Assembly: GCA_020466095.1 (NCBI GenBank)
Contig: CM035806.1
Coordinates: 134,924,981 to 134,988,980, forward strand
Source: Chlorops oryzae
Lineage: Eukaryota > Arthropoda > Insecta > Diptera > Chloropidae
Reading direction: 5' to 3'
DNA: 64,000 bases
Shown: in pieces, positions 23,344 to 35,801 of the stretch
Numbering within the stretch: position 1 is the first letter of the stretch
Layout: the number at the start of each line of letters is the position of its first letter
Made by a program: the position numbers and the translations under genes
The notes under the pieces: generated by a model
What the model saw: the letters and a program-made list of their open reading frames with translations, nothing else
The model's database searches: none
What the model was told of the DNA's origin: nothing

Positions 23344-24633
23344 TTAGGTGTAGTAAAAAGAAATCCATTATTTTTGCATTAAATTAACGGCTTTATTTAA
23401 GATAGTTAGAATGACCCGATTTAGGTCAAATATGCGCCGTTTTGTTCGATAACTTGTTGCCATTTTAAAGGTAATTTCATTATGCCTCTCTCATAGAAGC
23501 CCTCGTTCCTATTAACAAAAAATTGAGACAGTCGAATTTCAGAAGCCTCTCTTGAAGCGAATGTTTCACCAGCAAAATTGTTCGCCATGGACAGGAACAG
23601 ATGGTAATCACTTGGTGCCAGGTCCGGACTATAAGGTGGATGCAGAAGAACCTCCCAACCAAACTCCCGGAGCTTCTGGCGAGTCACTATCGATGTGTGT
23701 GGCCTGGCGTTGTCCTGATGGAACACAATTCCTCTCCTATTGGCCAAAGCTGGCCGCTTATGGGCGATTGCTTCCTTCAGACGGTCCAATTGTTGACAGT
23801 AGAGTTCCGAGTTAAGAGTTTTGCCGTATCGGAGCAGCTCATAGTAGATAATTCCCTGCCAATCCCACCAAACACACAGCAAAACCTTCCTGGCCGTCAA
23901 TCCTGGCTTGGCCACCGTTTCCGCCGGTTCACCGTGTTTCGACCACGACCGTTTTCGCTTGACGTTGTCGTAAGTGACCCACTTTTCATCACCAGTCACC
24001 AACCGCTTCAGAAATGGGTCGATTTTGTTGCGGTTCAGCAGCGATTCGCAGATGGAAATTCGGTCTATGAGGTTTTTTTTGCGTTAACTCGTGTGGCACC
24101 CATACATCGAGCTTCTTTGTGTATCCAGCCTTATTCAAATGGTTCCAAACGGTTTTTTGTGCAATCTTTAGCTCTTTTGCAATCGAAACAGTGCTAACAT
24201 GACGGTCGGACTCGATAATTTCCATGATTTTATCGACATTTTCGACAATTGGCCTTCCAGTGCGTGGTGCATCCTTGACATCGAAGTTATCGGAACGGAA
24301 TCGACGAAACCAAAATTGCGCATGATTGGCTGTTACAGTATCAGGTCCATAAACGCTATTCACATTTTCAGCCGCCTGGCTTGCGTTTTCTCCCTTATCG
24401 AAGAAAAACTGAAAAATGTAGCGAATTTTCTCTTTGCTGATGTCCATCTTTGACAAGCTCTCAAACAAAACTGAATCAATCAATCAAAAAAGTGTCAAAA
24501 AAGCTTTTTTAGTAGGAACTGTCATCTTTCTAATGCCCCCTAGCGGAACACGATCGGACTTATACAACGCGAGATGCAGATAAATAACGCCATCTATTGG
24601 AAAAAAAAATGGATTTCTTTTTACTACACCTAA
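23344..24633 (-). mobile_element. mariner transposon, nearly complete
   Basis: The element is 1,290 bp, the usual mariner size. Termini begin TTAGGTGTAGTAAAAAGAAA with an inverted repeat of about 25 bp identical at both ends, flanked by TA on each side (23342-23343, 24634-24635). One transposase reading region occupies the minus strand from 24447 to 23421. It is inserted in a family B interspersed repeat, and both halves of that repeat are still alignable with the copy at 11428. The intact termini suggest a relatively young insertion or one that could still be moved in trans, which is inference. Confidence 0.95.
23421..24447 (-). pseudogene. mariner transposase, one frameshift
   Basis: DDE/D transposase that cuts and re-inserts the element at TA sites. 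The first ATG on the minus strand is at 24447 (MDISKEKIRYIF). The N-terminal half shows helix-turn-helix segments (VSIAKELKIAQKTVWNHL) and the mariner motif WVPHELT. The C-terminal half carries the catalytic aspartates in VTGDEKW, HQDNARPH and SPDLAPSDYHLF, the last two separated by 34 residues (D,D34D). A run of eight A on the coding strand (24073-24080) shifts the frame just after WVPHELTQK; seven would keep it open. The reading region from 24447 to the stop at 23421 then fits about 341 residues, the normal length. No other stop or frame break was seen. By resemblance it is nearest the mellifera-type mariners; subfamily not proven. Confidence 0.9.
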
Positions 24634-25245
24634 TATATATTCTTGATCAGGATCGAAAACTGAATCGATTTATACATGTCCGTCTGTCCGAGAATTATCC
24701 TAATATGGGCGATATCCGCCCTCAGCCACGCCCAAAAGAATTTTATGTTTATTGACTATTGAGTGCTTATAACTCGCGAACCACACAACACATTTCATTG
24801 ATATTTGATAACATTGGTTAACTACCAAAAGAGACGTATCCGACGAGAAAAAATGAGGTTCATCATCTTGAAACCACGCCCAAAAATGTAATGGTTTATC
24901 GTCACTTGCGTATGGAAAGGCGCAGGAGCCTAAAATTTCAAATAAGTACAGGTTAACCACGATGAATCCGAGGTACATATGTGGAAGGCAAATGCGTGTC
25001 CCGCCCACTGCCAATCCCACAAATGGACATTTTTTATAGCTTCCGAAGTAAAAGGTGCATTGGTTGACACAGACGAATGAAGGGTGTAGGAAAAAAATTC
25101 CAGATCCGCCCTCTGCCATGCTCACAAATGGAGATATTTTCTTAATTCCGTACGGAAAGGCAAAACATAGTGCGTCAATATTGTCCGGACGCTGGGTATA
25201 TGAAAGTCGGGATTGAATGACTTTAGTTTTCTTACTTGTTTCTTT

Positions 25246-26343
25246 TAGGTTCGGTATTTTGAGCAGTAAATAATGAGTCCGGATAACCGGATATCCGGAA
25301 ATCGATGTTCTGATAATGAAGATTCTACTGCATGATATACATCTCGTTTTAATACTGAATTCAAATTGAAAATTTCATTATTGGACAGCAGTAGTCCGCA
25401 TATGAGAAAAGCTGGAGGTTCGCCGGATATTTACGTCAACATTTTTGGGAAGTTTAACTGCACTAAATAATCATTTGAAGGTAATGGAAAATATTCACTT
25501 AATGAATTTTGTCATTCTAAAACAGGGGCATGCGCAGGGGTGCGTTCTAATGTTTAAAACTCCCTCAGTAATTATAAAGGAACACTATTGCCGTCTAAAC
25601 GTCGCCCGTAAAAAATTCTGAATATACTCTGTATGTAACAGAACCAAAAATAGTCAAGCAAAATGTAAACGAAAAAACAACAGGTCTTTTAGAGACACAG
25701 GTTCAACAACAAATAATATAAAACAAAAGCGATTACACTGATACTGCAAAAAGAGAAAGAAAAACCAAAGGAATAACACTGACCTAACAACAGGAGCCAC
25801 TTTACACAAATATTCTCCTCCTTCGCCTTCTTTACAGGCAACACAACATAACATCGAGTTGTCTTGACTCATTCTCTTACGGTCTAGCCAAGTCACCGTG
25901 TGTCCACATTCAGGCAAATGAACTGCTAAACCAACGGGGCAACGGGCCAACTCTTAAAACTGGCTGCCGTATGAACAAATGGACGAATAACTTAACGACC
26001 GACCGGACCGGCCAACCACCAGGAAGCTAGACGACGACATAAAGATAAAAGATACGCGAGCATGAGTAGATCTCCAAGCAGTTTATGGGATTGATTTGAA
26101 TCGAATGAAGTGCATTAAGTGAACCAAACAAACGAGAAATGAGAAGACACAAAGCGAAAAGGGAAAATGCAAAATAAATAAAATGAAAAAATCGTAATAC
26201 GTTCTTTGTTCAAATAAATGTGTAAGCCAGTGTAATTCCCCCCTATGGGTGTCGTTCGCCCTGTGCGCGCTCTGCTGCATCTTCATTGGCAACTGATTTG
26301 AAGAAGAAAAAATAAATAAAAAAGCGAATACAAATTAAGAAAA
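25246..26343. other. Spacer with ATCCGG tract at its start
   Basis: GGATAACCGGATATCCGGAA at about 25282 belongs to the degenerate ATCCGG family. The rest is AT-rich without supportable genes. A Cys-containing minus-strand frame at 25654-25950 is noted under rejected items. Confidence 0.35.
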
Positions 26344-27188
26344 AGTAAGGGTGTTATAGTCAGGCGAGCCTGACAATAGAATACCCGACACAGACACACA
26401 TGTTCAAAAAATTTTTTATATCAAGAGGTGTTTAAGGCCATAAGGGGCCCCATATGCCGACTTTTGTTGAATTTCTTTATGAAAACCGCCACTTTGCCAC
26501 GCCCACTTTTCCATTTTTTTTAATTCTAATCGGAGGCTTAAATATACGCTCAAGTTCTAAACTTAATTGAAATATTTCAAAAAAGTCCGATTTTGGGGCA
26601 GTTTTGAGAATTTTGTGACAGACCCAAGTACTGGAGGTACCCTTAATAATGGACCTATCAAAGAAATTTTTGGAGAGATTGTTTATGGCTACAAAGAGTA
26701 TAAGTGCCAATTTTCGTCCAAGTCCCATTTGAATTTCGGGTGTAGGAGAATTTTCGAAAAACGCGCTTCTGCCACGCCCACTTTTCCAATTTTTTGAAAT
26801 CATATTACTTGCCTTTAAATATGTACAAATACCAAATTTTATCAAAACATCTTGAAAAACTCTGGTTTTAGAGCAGTTTTTGTGATTTTCTTAACAGACA
26901 CTAGTACTGGAGGTACCCCCAAAATGGTCGAATCGGGTCCATTCTCGAACTTGTTCTTACTCATGTCGCCGTGAGCACGCATACCAAATTTTGTCAAGAT
27001 ATCAACTCCTTCGATAAGATAACTGTATACAAAACAGACAGACAGACGGACATGTCTAAATCGAATCTCCTGGTGACGCTGATCATTTCTATATATATTT
27101 TGTATGGTCTATCTCGACTGGTTCTGGGTGTTACACACAATCACACAAACGCAATATACCCTCGACACAGAGTGTGTCGGGTATAAAA
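26344..27188 (+). repeat. Family A repeat, full-length copy 2
   Basis: Collinear with 12795-13650 from AGTAAGGGTGTTATAGTCAG through both CTGGAGGTACCC subrepeats to the terminal hairpin CGACACAGAGTGTGTCG and GGTATAAAA. Similar by eye, with scattered substitutions and small indels. Confidence 0.65.
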
Positions 27189-28439
27189 AGAAAGCAAAGA
27201 AAAGGAAAGAAAAGGAAATAAAAGTAAGGGAATATAAAAGAATTTGTTCTCGTTTCATAGTGTGGATTGCCTTTTTCTTCCGGGAAAAGTTAAATTAAAC
27301 AATGGGAACGGTCAAGGTCGACGGTCGACAGTTGAAATCTTAACAGAAAGTACAGGGATTCATTGTGATTTCCTCAGTGATTCTAGAAAGATTCTAATCC
27401 TTTTTTTTTCTTTTTCTCCGTCTTTCGCTTTGTTTGTATATTTATCATTCGATGAGTGCACTTATTTTAGTTATCGTTACAAGAACGAGTTCATTGAGAC
27501 TCACAAATAGGTAGCAGATGAACTGATCAGACAAATTTATCGGCCCTCAACCCTGACATCTCAAAATTGCCAATGTTAAAAGCGCTATCAAAACCTGTGG
27601 ATCCTGCCGATCAGGATCTCAGAAATATTAAGGTTAAAGAGGCCAAACATAGGTAGATTAGGCCCCTTTCTCTCAGGCTACTGCTGCCTATGTTGCACCC
27701 AGTAAGTGACTTTAAATGATGCCCTTTTCTTTCTGAAGATGAACAGCCCGTGTTCCATATAATGGGTTAGTGTAGACTGAGACTTAGAGTCTTCAAAAAG
27801 CCCTACCCAAGCCACGAAAAAAAAAATTCTTTTCACATATAGTCTTGGGAATCGTTAATGATTTCATCCACAAATATCTAAAGTCATGGTTATGGAGAAA
27901 AAGTGGTCTCATCATTTTTTTTTTTTTTTTTTTTTTTTGGTTTTGTGATATACGAGACGATAACTCCGTTAAGAACTATATCATTATTGTCTTATTATCT
28001 GGATCATAAACATACATAAGTTAACCTTCGCCAGAATTATGAGGAATGTTTTTGAAGGTTTCATTAATTCAAAAGAACATTTTCATTTACGAATGCGAAA
28101 TGAATTGCGATTCGAAAAGAAAACACATTAAAAAAAAATTTAAGAAAAACAAGATCGTACATACGCACCCAGCAAACCTTTGGAGTCCTAAATGAGTTAT
28201 TTATGAATCCCTATTCGGAGTTTGAGCCGTCATAATGAGCTCATTTAGAAGTCCAAAAAGAACGTGCTTCCCTTTTCGCAAAGGTCATCCTATATGAGTC
28301 CGAACTCGTAAACCGAAGAAACCCATATTACAGTTATATGTGACATTTATACAGCCCTATTCCGAATTAATATTACCCGAAAATCTTTTCGCTAGAAATG
28401 TTTCTTCGCGGAAAAAGAAGGTATTCGAAATGAATAAAG
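27189..28439. other. Spacer
   Basis: A poly-T tract of about 25 lies at 27917-27939. CCCAGCAAACCTTTGGAGTC at 28166 could be the end of a decayed element. No gene supported. Confidence 0.35.
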
Positions 28440-28513
28440 TTTAATGCATGGAAAGACGACCGGTCCTGACTTCTTGAGGACCGACTCGCGGTCGACCCAG
28501 GACCGGTCCCATT
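28440..28513. mobile_element. Possible truncated relative of the GATCG-rich element
   Basis: Inverted words GACCGGTCCTG (28458) and CAGGACCGGTC (28498) flank a GGTCGACCC-rich centre. The segment ends ATTTACTGCAGGG, like the right end of 6718-7628 (TTACTGCAGGG). No left terminus was found. Confidence 0.4.
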
Positions 28514-29825
28514 TACTGCAGGGAATGTACCAGGTTTCGCACACGCCATGTAGATGTGAGCAGGCTCCAAACGAATTGAACATAATTTGACAGCAATCTT
28601 GGGCACATGAGCAAAAAAAAAGCGGGGGAACTACGTTCAGCTCTCTAAATACTCTGTGTATATTTGGGCGCTCAATGCTCGCATTTCCAAATGCAATGTT
28701 GGACTAGAAATATATTCCAATAAGAACAAAATTGTCACGAAATCACGAACAGCAAACGTCACACAGCTAAAGTGCATAGAAACATTTGCAACAAAAACAA
28801 CAACGACAACGACAAGTCGCCAAATGTGGAGAGTTCAGCGGAAATCGGACAGCGGAGTGGCATCGCTTGATGAAATGGACGCGTGCCGAGTGTGATGATA
28901 TCGATAAATATTTGGTATTGGGCATTAGGAGCCAATGGGGAGCCGGAACCCTTCAATCGACGATGATGGTGACGCATTTTTTACTAGTGCAGGCGCCGCT
29001 TACCGCATACGACGAAACGCATTCAAAGACAGACGGACAGACGGACTCACGCACTCACGCACGCACGCAAACTATGCTGTAACTATGCTGCATAGTTACG
29101 TTAGTTGGCAGGCATAGCCACACACAATAAGAACAAAATACATATACCTACATAAATACAGAGCTGAAGCAACACCGATTATTTTGAAGGATGAAGCCGA
29201 GCGGAATCGAATGCAATGGAACGGAATGGGATGTAGCGAGAGAAGAGAGTGAGAGCAAGAAAGATAGAGCGAGAAAGAATATGAATGACAGTAAGGTGTT
29301 TCAGCTTGAGGGGTGTTGCTGTTAAAAGCAATGTGAAGCTGGCAGCGCTCTGACGACGGCGACGACGTGAAATGCGGCAGTTTCGGCCACATAAAGCAAG
29401 GAAAATGAAGGTAAAAAATTTTAAATGACAAAAAGTTTCAAAAAAATTAATAAAAAAAATTTTAATTTAAGTGAAATGAAAAGACCAATAAAATAAAAAA
29501 TTAAGAGAATAACAATACAATCGAGTCTAGATACTGTGAACGCCCGACAGCGTGAACAGACTCGGTAGTGTATGACCATGCGTTGCAGAAATTAATTCAT
29601 CCTATCCAGACTCTACTGTACTTCAAGTAGCCACTACCCACCCAGGGATGATAGCAGGTGGTTTCCTTCCACTGCAGTGGCAGTCATCGTACGTAGGAGT
29701 CGAGAGACAGAATACAAAAAAAAATTAAATAAAAACGAACACAACAACACAGCACTCAAAATTCGCAGAAGTGCAGCACACAACACGATTGATAGTGTGG
29801 AGAAGAGAGTGCGGCGGAAGGACTG

Positions 29826-29869
<44 letters not shown>

Positions 29870-30446
29870 AGTAGAAAGCAAGTGAAAGCCGACAGAGTAT
29901 GTTTGCGAGAGAAACGGAAAGAGATAGAGCGTGGGTGAGAGCGAGATGGAGATGAAGAAAAGCGCTTTTTATGTATTGAGATTTATGTTGTTGCACATGA
30001 CGTTGTTTTTACACTCCCAGGACCCCTGCCGAAAGGACGAAAAACATTTTAAAAGGCGTCGAGATTGCCCACATTTCGTTTTTGCTTTGGTTTTTTCTTC
30101 TCCTTGTTTCTGTTGTTATTGCTGCGCAAAATACAATTGGGAGAGTTGAGTGCATTTTTTATTTCATTTCCTAAAATTTTTTCTTCGTCTTTTTTTCTTT
30201 GTTGGGACACTGAAACTTTCAACGCATTCGTAATGTGTGGCAACGTCAAGCAAAAAGATTTTCGACGAACTTTCAAGTGGTGGGGCAGCAAAATATGCTT
30301 CTGCACACATATTTCTCCCTCTCCCGGTGAGTGTGTGTATGTGTTAGTTTAAAAATGTGTTTGACTCACCCATGAGACTTGGCTATTCGCCCTTGAGAAT
30401 TTAAGGAGTTTATTAATAGAGTAAAAAAAAAAAAAAGAAATTGGTA
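28514..30446. other. Spacer with GA microsatellite
   Basis: (GA)n at 29829-29868, ACGCACGC at 29050-29070, GACAACGACAACG near 28798. 29520-29620 resembles a decayed CAGT-type MITE (GTGAACGCC words, TACTGTA near the end). No gene supported. Confidence 0.4.
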
Positions 30447-30947
30447 CAGTAGAATCTCGCAAAAGTTACCGCTCGAATGAGTTAAACGTTTGGTTAAGTT
30501 AATCGAATTTCAGCGCCCACGTAGCGTTCTAAAAAGTTAATTTTGGCGTTAACTTTTCTGAGCGTAATTTTTTTTCTTTTCCTTTTTTTCCTTAAATCAA
30601 CCCTATTTCATGTGTATTACGTGGAATAGCGAAGAAAAACAAAAGAAGACAACGCAAATCATAACGGTAGCACTTAAAAGTGACAAATTCGATCGAAGCG
30701 TGCAACCTTATTGTGAAATAGGAGTTGTGCGCGAATAGATCTTGTGTATGTAAAATAAATATAAATATGGTTTAAATCAAAAGATTTAAATAGAATAAGC
30801 ATGTTATGATTGCAAAAATACATATTTATGCATGTAGTCCCTATTTCTTTAATTTTTTTCGATTTTGAAAAACATTTGGAAAAGTTAATAATTCGGAAAA
30901 GTTGATTACCCCTGGACAAATCGATTAACTTTTGCGAGATTCTACTG
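30447..30947. mobile_element. pogo-like MITE with perfect long TIR
   Basis: TA-flanked (30445-30446, 30948-30949). Starts CAGTAGAATCTCGCAAAAGT and continues TA; the right end is the exact inverse over at least 22 bp. Subterminal GTTAAACGTTTGGTTAAGTT words recur in both halves. 501 bp, no coding capacity. Confidence 0.85.
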
Positions 30948-31140
30948 TATATGTTTCTATAGTATTGATTCCGAATTATAAAAGACTTTCAGTTGCATCT
31001 TTATTTGGAGGGAGGGTGATCTTTAAATATGAGAGTTCATTTGAATTTGACGCGATTATTTGAATTAAATTACACAAATGACCCAAATAAGGCCACGCTA
31101 ACGGTTATTGCCACGCAGACTACAAATTTTTAATCTTAGA

Positions 31141-31960
31141 GCGGAGATAGGGAAGAAGAAAGAGAGGAGAAAATGAGGATCAAGAGAGGAGAAAGAGAAG
31201 ATCAAGAGAGGAGAAATAAACGAGAGAAAGGGGAGAGAGAGGAGAAAGAGAGGAGAAAAATATTAGAGAAAGAGGGGATAGAAAGATAGGAGACGAAGAG
31301 AGGAGAGGAAGTGAGGAGAGAAAGAGAGGATAGAAACAGCGTTGCCGTTTTGGATACTTTTAAATTGAAATGATACAATGATACGCTGCCTCTGAAATGG
31401 ATACATTTTTTTGAGACATCGATATGTCGATATATTAAAAGATGACTGTCAGCATCAATTAGTAAATTTTTTATGGCATATCGATTTACACTGTAAGAGA
31501 TTTCAATCCCTAACCAACAAAACAATGTTTAACTATCGAAATGCCTCGCCATGTGTAGAATGAATACCTATTTATCGAAGGAAAATTTCGATATCTTCGA
31601 TGCATCAATTCCCAAATTTGGAAATTGGACAACTATTAAAAAATAAAACTTTGTACAATTTGTAAAACTGAAAAAACAGAAATTTTATTCAATGAGTAAA
31701 CAAAGAACACCTATCATATAACTAGTAAGTATGGCTGTACACATATCGATAACCATTATAATCGATAATTACGCTAAAAAAAATTTGATACATTTTGGAT
31801 ACGCTTTGAAACTTATTTGGATACGAAAAAAATAAAGTGAGTGGCAACGCTGGATAGAAACAAGGAAAGATAGAGGAGAGAAAGTAGGAGGTAAGGAAAT
31901 GGAGGAAAGGAGAGAGAGAGAAGAAGAGAAGGAAGGAGAGAGCGAAAGTATTTTCTTACC
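31141..31960. repeat. Purine-rich (GAGA) tract interrupted by a hAT MITE
   Basis: 31141-31336 and 31853-31950 are almost pure A/G on the plus strand, made of GAGAGGAGAAA variants. They form one tract split by the element at 31337-31852. Confidence 0.8.
31337..31852. mobile_element. hAT-like MITE (CAGCGTTGCC termini)
   Basis: Starts CAGCGTTGCCGTTTTGGATA and ends GTGGCAACGCTG. Perfect 8-bp TSD GATAGAAA (31329-31336, 31853-31860). CAGNGTTGCC is a typical hAT terminus. 516 bp; subterminal TTTGGATAC words in both arms; ATCGATAT-rich inside. No transposase. Confidence 0.9.
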
Positions 31961-32121
31961 ATATGTATATTCTTTTACGATTTCTAACAAAAAATAATAA
32001 TAATAGGATATTAGGAACTTTTTTCTACAGTACGCCATTTTTTTTCCATTCAAATTAAATATCTTTTGTAAGGACGATAATGACAGACCTGTTGAAGTAT
32101 AATCCCTTTCATTATTTCATT

Positions 32122-32240
32122 AGTGGTATTCAAGCAACAGTGCAAACGCAGTGTGCAATATTTGCACTTGTCAAATTGCGTACAAAAAAAGCAGTGCAAA
32201 TATTGCACACTGCGATTTGCACTGTTGCTTGAATGCCACT
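32122..32240. ncRNA. Near-perfect 119-nt hairpin (tiny MITE or pre-miRNA-like)
   Basis: Arms 32122-32168 and 32193-32240 are reverse complements apart from one G-U-type change and a single-base bulge, with a 24-nt loop. Arm text includes CAAGCAACAGTGCAAA and GTGTGCAATATTTGCACT. ATT/ATT at the outer edges could be a 3-bp target duplication. The fold would suit Dicer processing if transcribed, on either strand, but an ultra-short MITE explains the sequence equally well. Confidence 0.5.
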
Positions 32241-32995
32241 ATTATTTCAACAACATGAACAGCCGCTATCTTGTCCTTCTTCAATTAAAAATATATATAC
32301 ATATAAATCATTTAAAAAGAAATAAAAAATAATTTAAGATATAAAAAAAACACATTAAAAATTTAGAATGATTGAACTTTAATTTCATTTTTTTAAATTT
32401 TAATTCTCATAAACGGGGTAAAACTTTGCACATTCACACCAGAAAATTTCGTCAAGAACAGTGTTGGGATATTTCCTTGAGTAGATATCCCACACAAAGC
32501 CCCAAAACTATTATCCTTTAGTCTCTTTCGATCTCAATAAAATTGCAAACAAAAATTCTCACTGCTTTAATTTACAGTATTTATCGGATAGATACAGCCC
32601 CGATATGTATAAGTATTTCCCGCTTAAATGCATCAAAACGTGTGCCATTGTCATTCTTCAATATTCTGAATTGATTTGGGTACAAGCTTCACTTGCAACG
32701 ACAAGTTCACTAGCATTTGTAATGGTGTTTATATCCGGGGTAAATTGTTTATATTTTTGAGGAAAATGGATAAAAACTTGAACTTTCATTTTCATAAAGT
32801 AAAGATGATTTCAATGACATAGTGGTTGATCGATATCTTCCCGCGTTATCATCAGCAGTTTCTACCATTCGCCCTAAATGGATAGAAATCGATTTCCCAT
32901 AAAATTCAAATTCCTCTTCCTTCCTCCTTTGACATAATTCTTTATTTTACATTCCCGCAAAAAGGGAAAACTTCCACGATATCCTAATATTTATT
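32241..32995. other. Spacer, nothing supportable
   Basis: AT-rich non-coding DNA. No gene, RNA or TIR pair seen. Confidence 0.4.
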
Positions 32996-33207
32996 CAGCC
33001 CAATTCTGAATATTTCCTGGGAACGAATTCCCGGGGAATTTACTTTTCTCGAGACTAAAATTCTCTTTTTTTAAATAGATAGGGTAAGGAAAATTATTGG
33101 TAAGGGCCAAATACCCATTCCCCATCAAATTTCTTCTCCAAAACATATAAAAAAGAAGAAGTTTACGGTTGAGAAAAGTCAATTCCCCGGGAATTTGTTC
33201 CCCGGGC
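32996..33207. mobile_element. CCGGG-rich MITE, copy 3
   Basis: Begins CAGCCCAATTCTGAATATTT, then CTGGGAACGAATTCCCGGGG and ACTTTTCTCGAGAC. The other arm is TTGAGAAAAGTCAATTCCCC and ends with TTGTTCCCCGGG. The middle TAGGGTAAGGAAAATTATTG and CCATTCCCCATCAAATTTC match copy 2 in reverse. Confidence 0.6.
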
Positions 33208-33688
33208 CGCCAACACCACCTTTCTAAAGCTAAACTAAATGTTAATGAATCAAAACTATCGATATTTTCGATCGTTTGAAACGAGCGATAGTGCTGTCGA
33301 TTGAAGAATAGGGAACATTTCAATCGGATGTATGAGGATTTTCAGCTATTTCCCTTCAGTTTAAATTTCTTTATGCTACTTTTGGTGTTTTATTTTCGGT
33401 ATTTTATTTTGTATATATGTAAGAAAATTGTGCAAAACCAGGAAAAATTTTCGATCCAACAGCGGAAGGGGGGTTTTTTGGGGTTGAAAACGAAATTTTA
33501 TGGAACAGAGTAAAAAAAAATATATATGAAATTCTTTCAACTCTGAGCGCGAAGATGGATTGACCCTTTAAAAAATTCACATTTTTTTAAATCCATTTCT
33601 TTATGAAAGCAACAATTACCTATTAATTTTATCCCTTAAATGGGTTAAGACGGTTGAAAATAGCGAGTGCTTGCATGAATTTTGTGAT

Positions 33689-33723
<35 letters not shown>

Positions 33724-34886
33724 TAATTGAGAAGAGTAATATTTAAACTCACTCTGAACTCACAGCCCCTCCCCGTTCTATCCTCTCCCTGTACTTTTAT
33801 ACCCTTGAGTGCATTCAAGTAGAAGACCGTTGTGTATACAGTAAAGGAAACAACGTTGAGGAGGTAAATGAGTTGTTTGTTTGTGTTTGTGTTTGTGTGT
33901 GGGTGTTTATGATTTAACAGATTTATCGAACTCTCTCACTCTCTCATACTCAGTTTATCTTTCTCACACACGCACGGACAGGCCGGCACATGCATGCACT
34001 TGCATAGATTCTAAATTGCATTGTTCAGCGGTCGGTCATATACTCAGGTGCAACGGAAAACTATAAGCGGTGGCTCGATGGATGAATGGGTGGGTGGGTG
34101 TTCGGATGACTGTGATTGTGCGGCCCGATAGATGCCATGTAAATGGACTTTGGAGAGCATTAGGCCCACTAGGCGGCGGCTGCTGCTGTTGCTGCAAATG
34201 CTACTGTCCGGTCCATCATGTCGTTCACTCTTCGAATTCTAATGCAATGGAGTAACCAATAACAACGATGGCAGCCAGCACTAATGGTAGTGAGCGCAAC
34301 AAAATCAAGAACAAAAACAAAAGCAATTGCAACAATAACAAAAATGTCCGTTAAAGAAACTAAACAGGGGCAAAAGGGTGCTCTCGTGCGTGTGTGTGTG
34401 TGTGTGTGTGTGGGGATAGGTTGTATAACCGATTTTCGACGAATGTTTAGCCGAAAATTGCACTCAATAATACAAGCATACGTAATAATAATAGTGCATA
34501 CATACATAGATACATACACACGCAAACATTATACATATATATTCGCACATCGTTAACATGCGTTTGTACGTATATAATAGACTAAACAACATGTGTATGA
34601 ATATTTACCGTTTATCCGATATGCGTCGCATGCAATTTGCCAAATTAAAAGCGCAATGCGAAACATTTGAAAGGGATTGGTTCAATTTAAGTATGACGAC
34701 GACGATAATAAGGATAACCAGCGTAGGGATAGGTGGGGATTTTAGGACTAGCGTATATAAAGCATACTGCCAAATATATCGTAGAAAAAAAAAATTGCGT
34801 TTCCTCGTGAATACGACTAGTCGAAAGCATAGAGTACCCCGAAAATCGTACACGAGTGCGCAATTTTGAAGCGCATCTGTCTGTGT
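33208..34886. other. Spacer with poly-T and GT microsatellites
   Basis: Poly-T of more than 30 at 33690-33722, (GT)n at 34389-34411. Frames here lack domains. Confidence 0.4.
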
Positions 34887-34900
34887 GTGAGTGTGAGTGT

Positions 34901-34950
<50 letters not shown>

Positions 34951-34965
34951 TGTTGGTGTGTGTGT
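34887..34965. repeat. (GT)n microsatellite
   Basis: A long, nearly uninterrupted GT run. The Thr/His-rich minus-strand frame across it is an artefact. Confidence 0.9.
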
Positions 34966-35070
34966 TGAAAGGAAGAGATGAAAATTCTGAATGGGGATTG
35001 GGGTCAAAGCGTGGGGAAACGAAACTATTGAAAAGCTAGTGCGTGTTGTTGATGTTTTATGAATAACTGT

Positions 35071-35080
35071 ACTTACCTCG
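35071..35080 (-). promoter_or_regulatory. Isolated 5' splice-site-like sequence (minus strand)
   Basis: Minus strand reads CTCGAG|GTAAGTACAG, a strong donor match with the cut between 35077 and 35076. A minus-strand exon would end here. No acceptor, domain or coding exon could be recognised upstream, so it may be chance or a non-coding leader exon. Confidence 0.25.
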
Positions 35081-35746
35081 AGTGCCAGTGCTTGTGCCAA
35101 GGCATGGATGGCATGGCATAATAGAATGACGAGTGCAGGCGCGACAGAGAGAGGAACAAATTAGAAAGGAAGTAAATGTACATAAATTCCCTTTAACTAT
35201 ACTACACAAGAGAGAAGAGATGGAACAGAGCGATCGTTATCTAGGGCGCAATGGGGACACATCCACACCACACCGCACCGCACCGCATCACATCACATAA
35301 CACCACAAAGATCAATAAAGTCAGAGGGACAGAAGGACGACCAGGCGGAGGGACAGACCGTCCGTTGGTCATTCAGTGAGTCGCCACTGACAGCCAGAAT
35401 TTTCGAGTTTAGGTCATAGAAATGCACAATGCACCCAACAAACAGTTGCAATTTCAAACTACAATAACAAATTTTTAGGCTCCGCGTGACTGTTCCGTGT
35501 GCGTTTGCGTTGTGCCCGTGCCTGTGCCTATGCTTCGCTTGTGTGCCCTCCACTAGCTACGCTCGTTGATAGGGGTAGTGTTTCTCTATAACGGCTTTTC
35601 CGTTTAGATATTGGCAGAGAAGGCCTCTGTGTATCTTTCGAAGCATTTGCGAGTTTCCGTTGGTCACAACTGATTCGATAAATATTTGCATATGTCAAAA
35701 TGAGATGCCAGGTTATTGTTTTAATTGCTTTGAAAGAGACCCAGCG

Positions 35747-35801
<55 letters not shown>

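Larger units (their letters stand above)
23255..25245 (-). repeat. Family B repeat, copy 2, interrupted by mariner
   Basis: 23255-23343 and 24634-25245 are collinear with 11428-12115: CCAGCGCGAACAGGGTATAT, then AGATATAGACAAATG, then GATCAGGATCGAAAACTGAA. The mariner sits in a TATATA stretch between them. The mariner therefore inserted after this repeat copy was already present. Confidence 0.7.

Noticed and set aside
23552..24197. Plus-strand open frames of 87 and 198 codons
   Set aside because: Antisense shadows of the mariner transposase.
25654..25950. Minus-strand frame with several Cys and His residues
   Set aside because: No recognisable zinc-finger spacing or family signature, ends in a Phe/Leu-rich AT tract, and no supporting exon signals. 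A host exon cannot be excluded, but it is not supportable.
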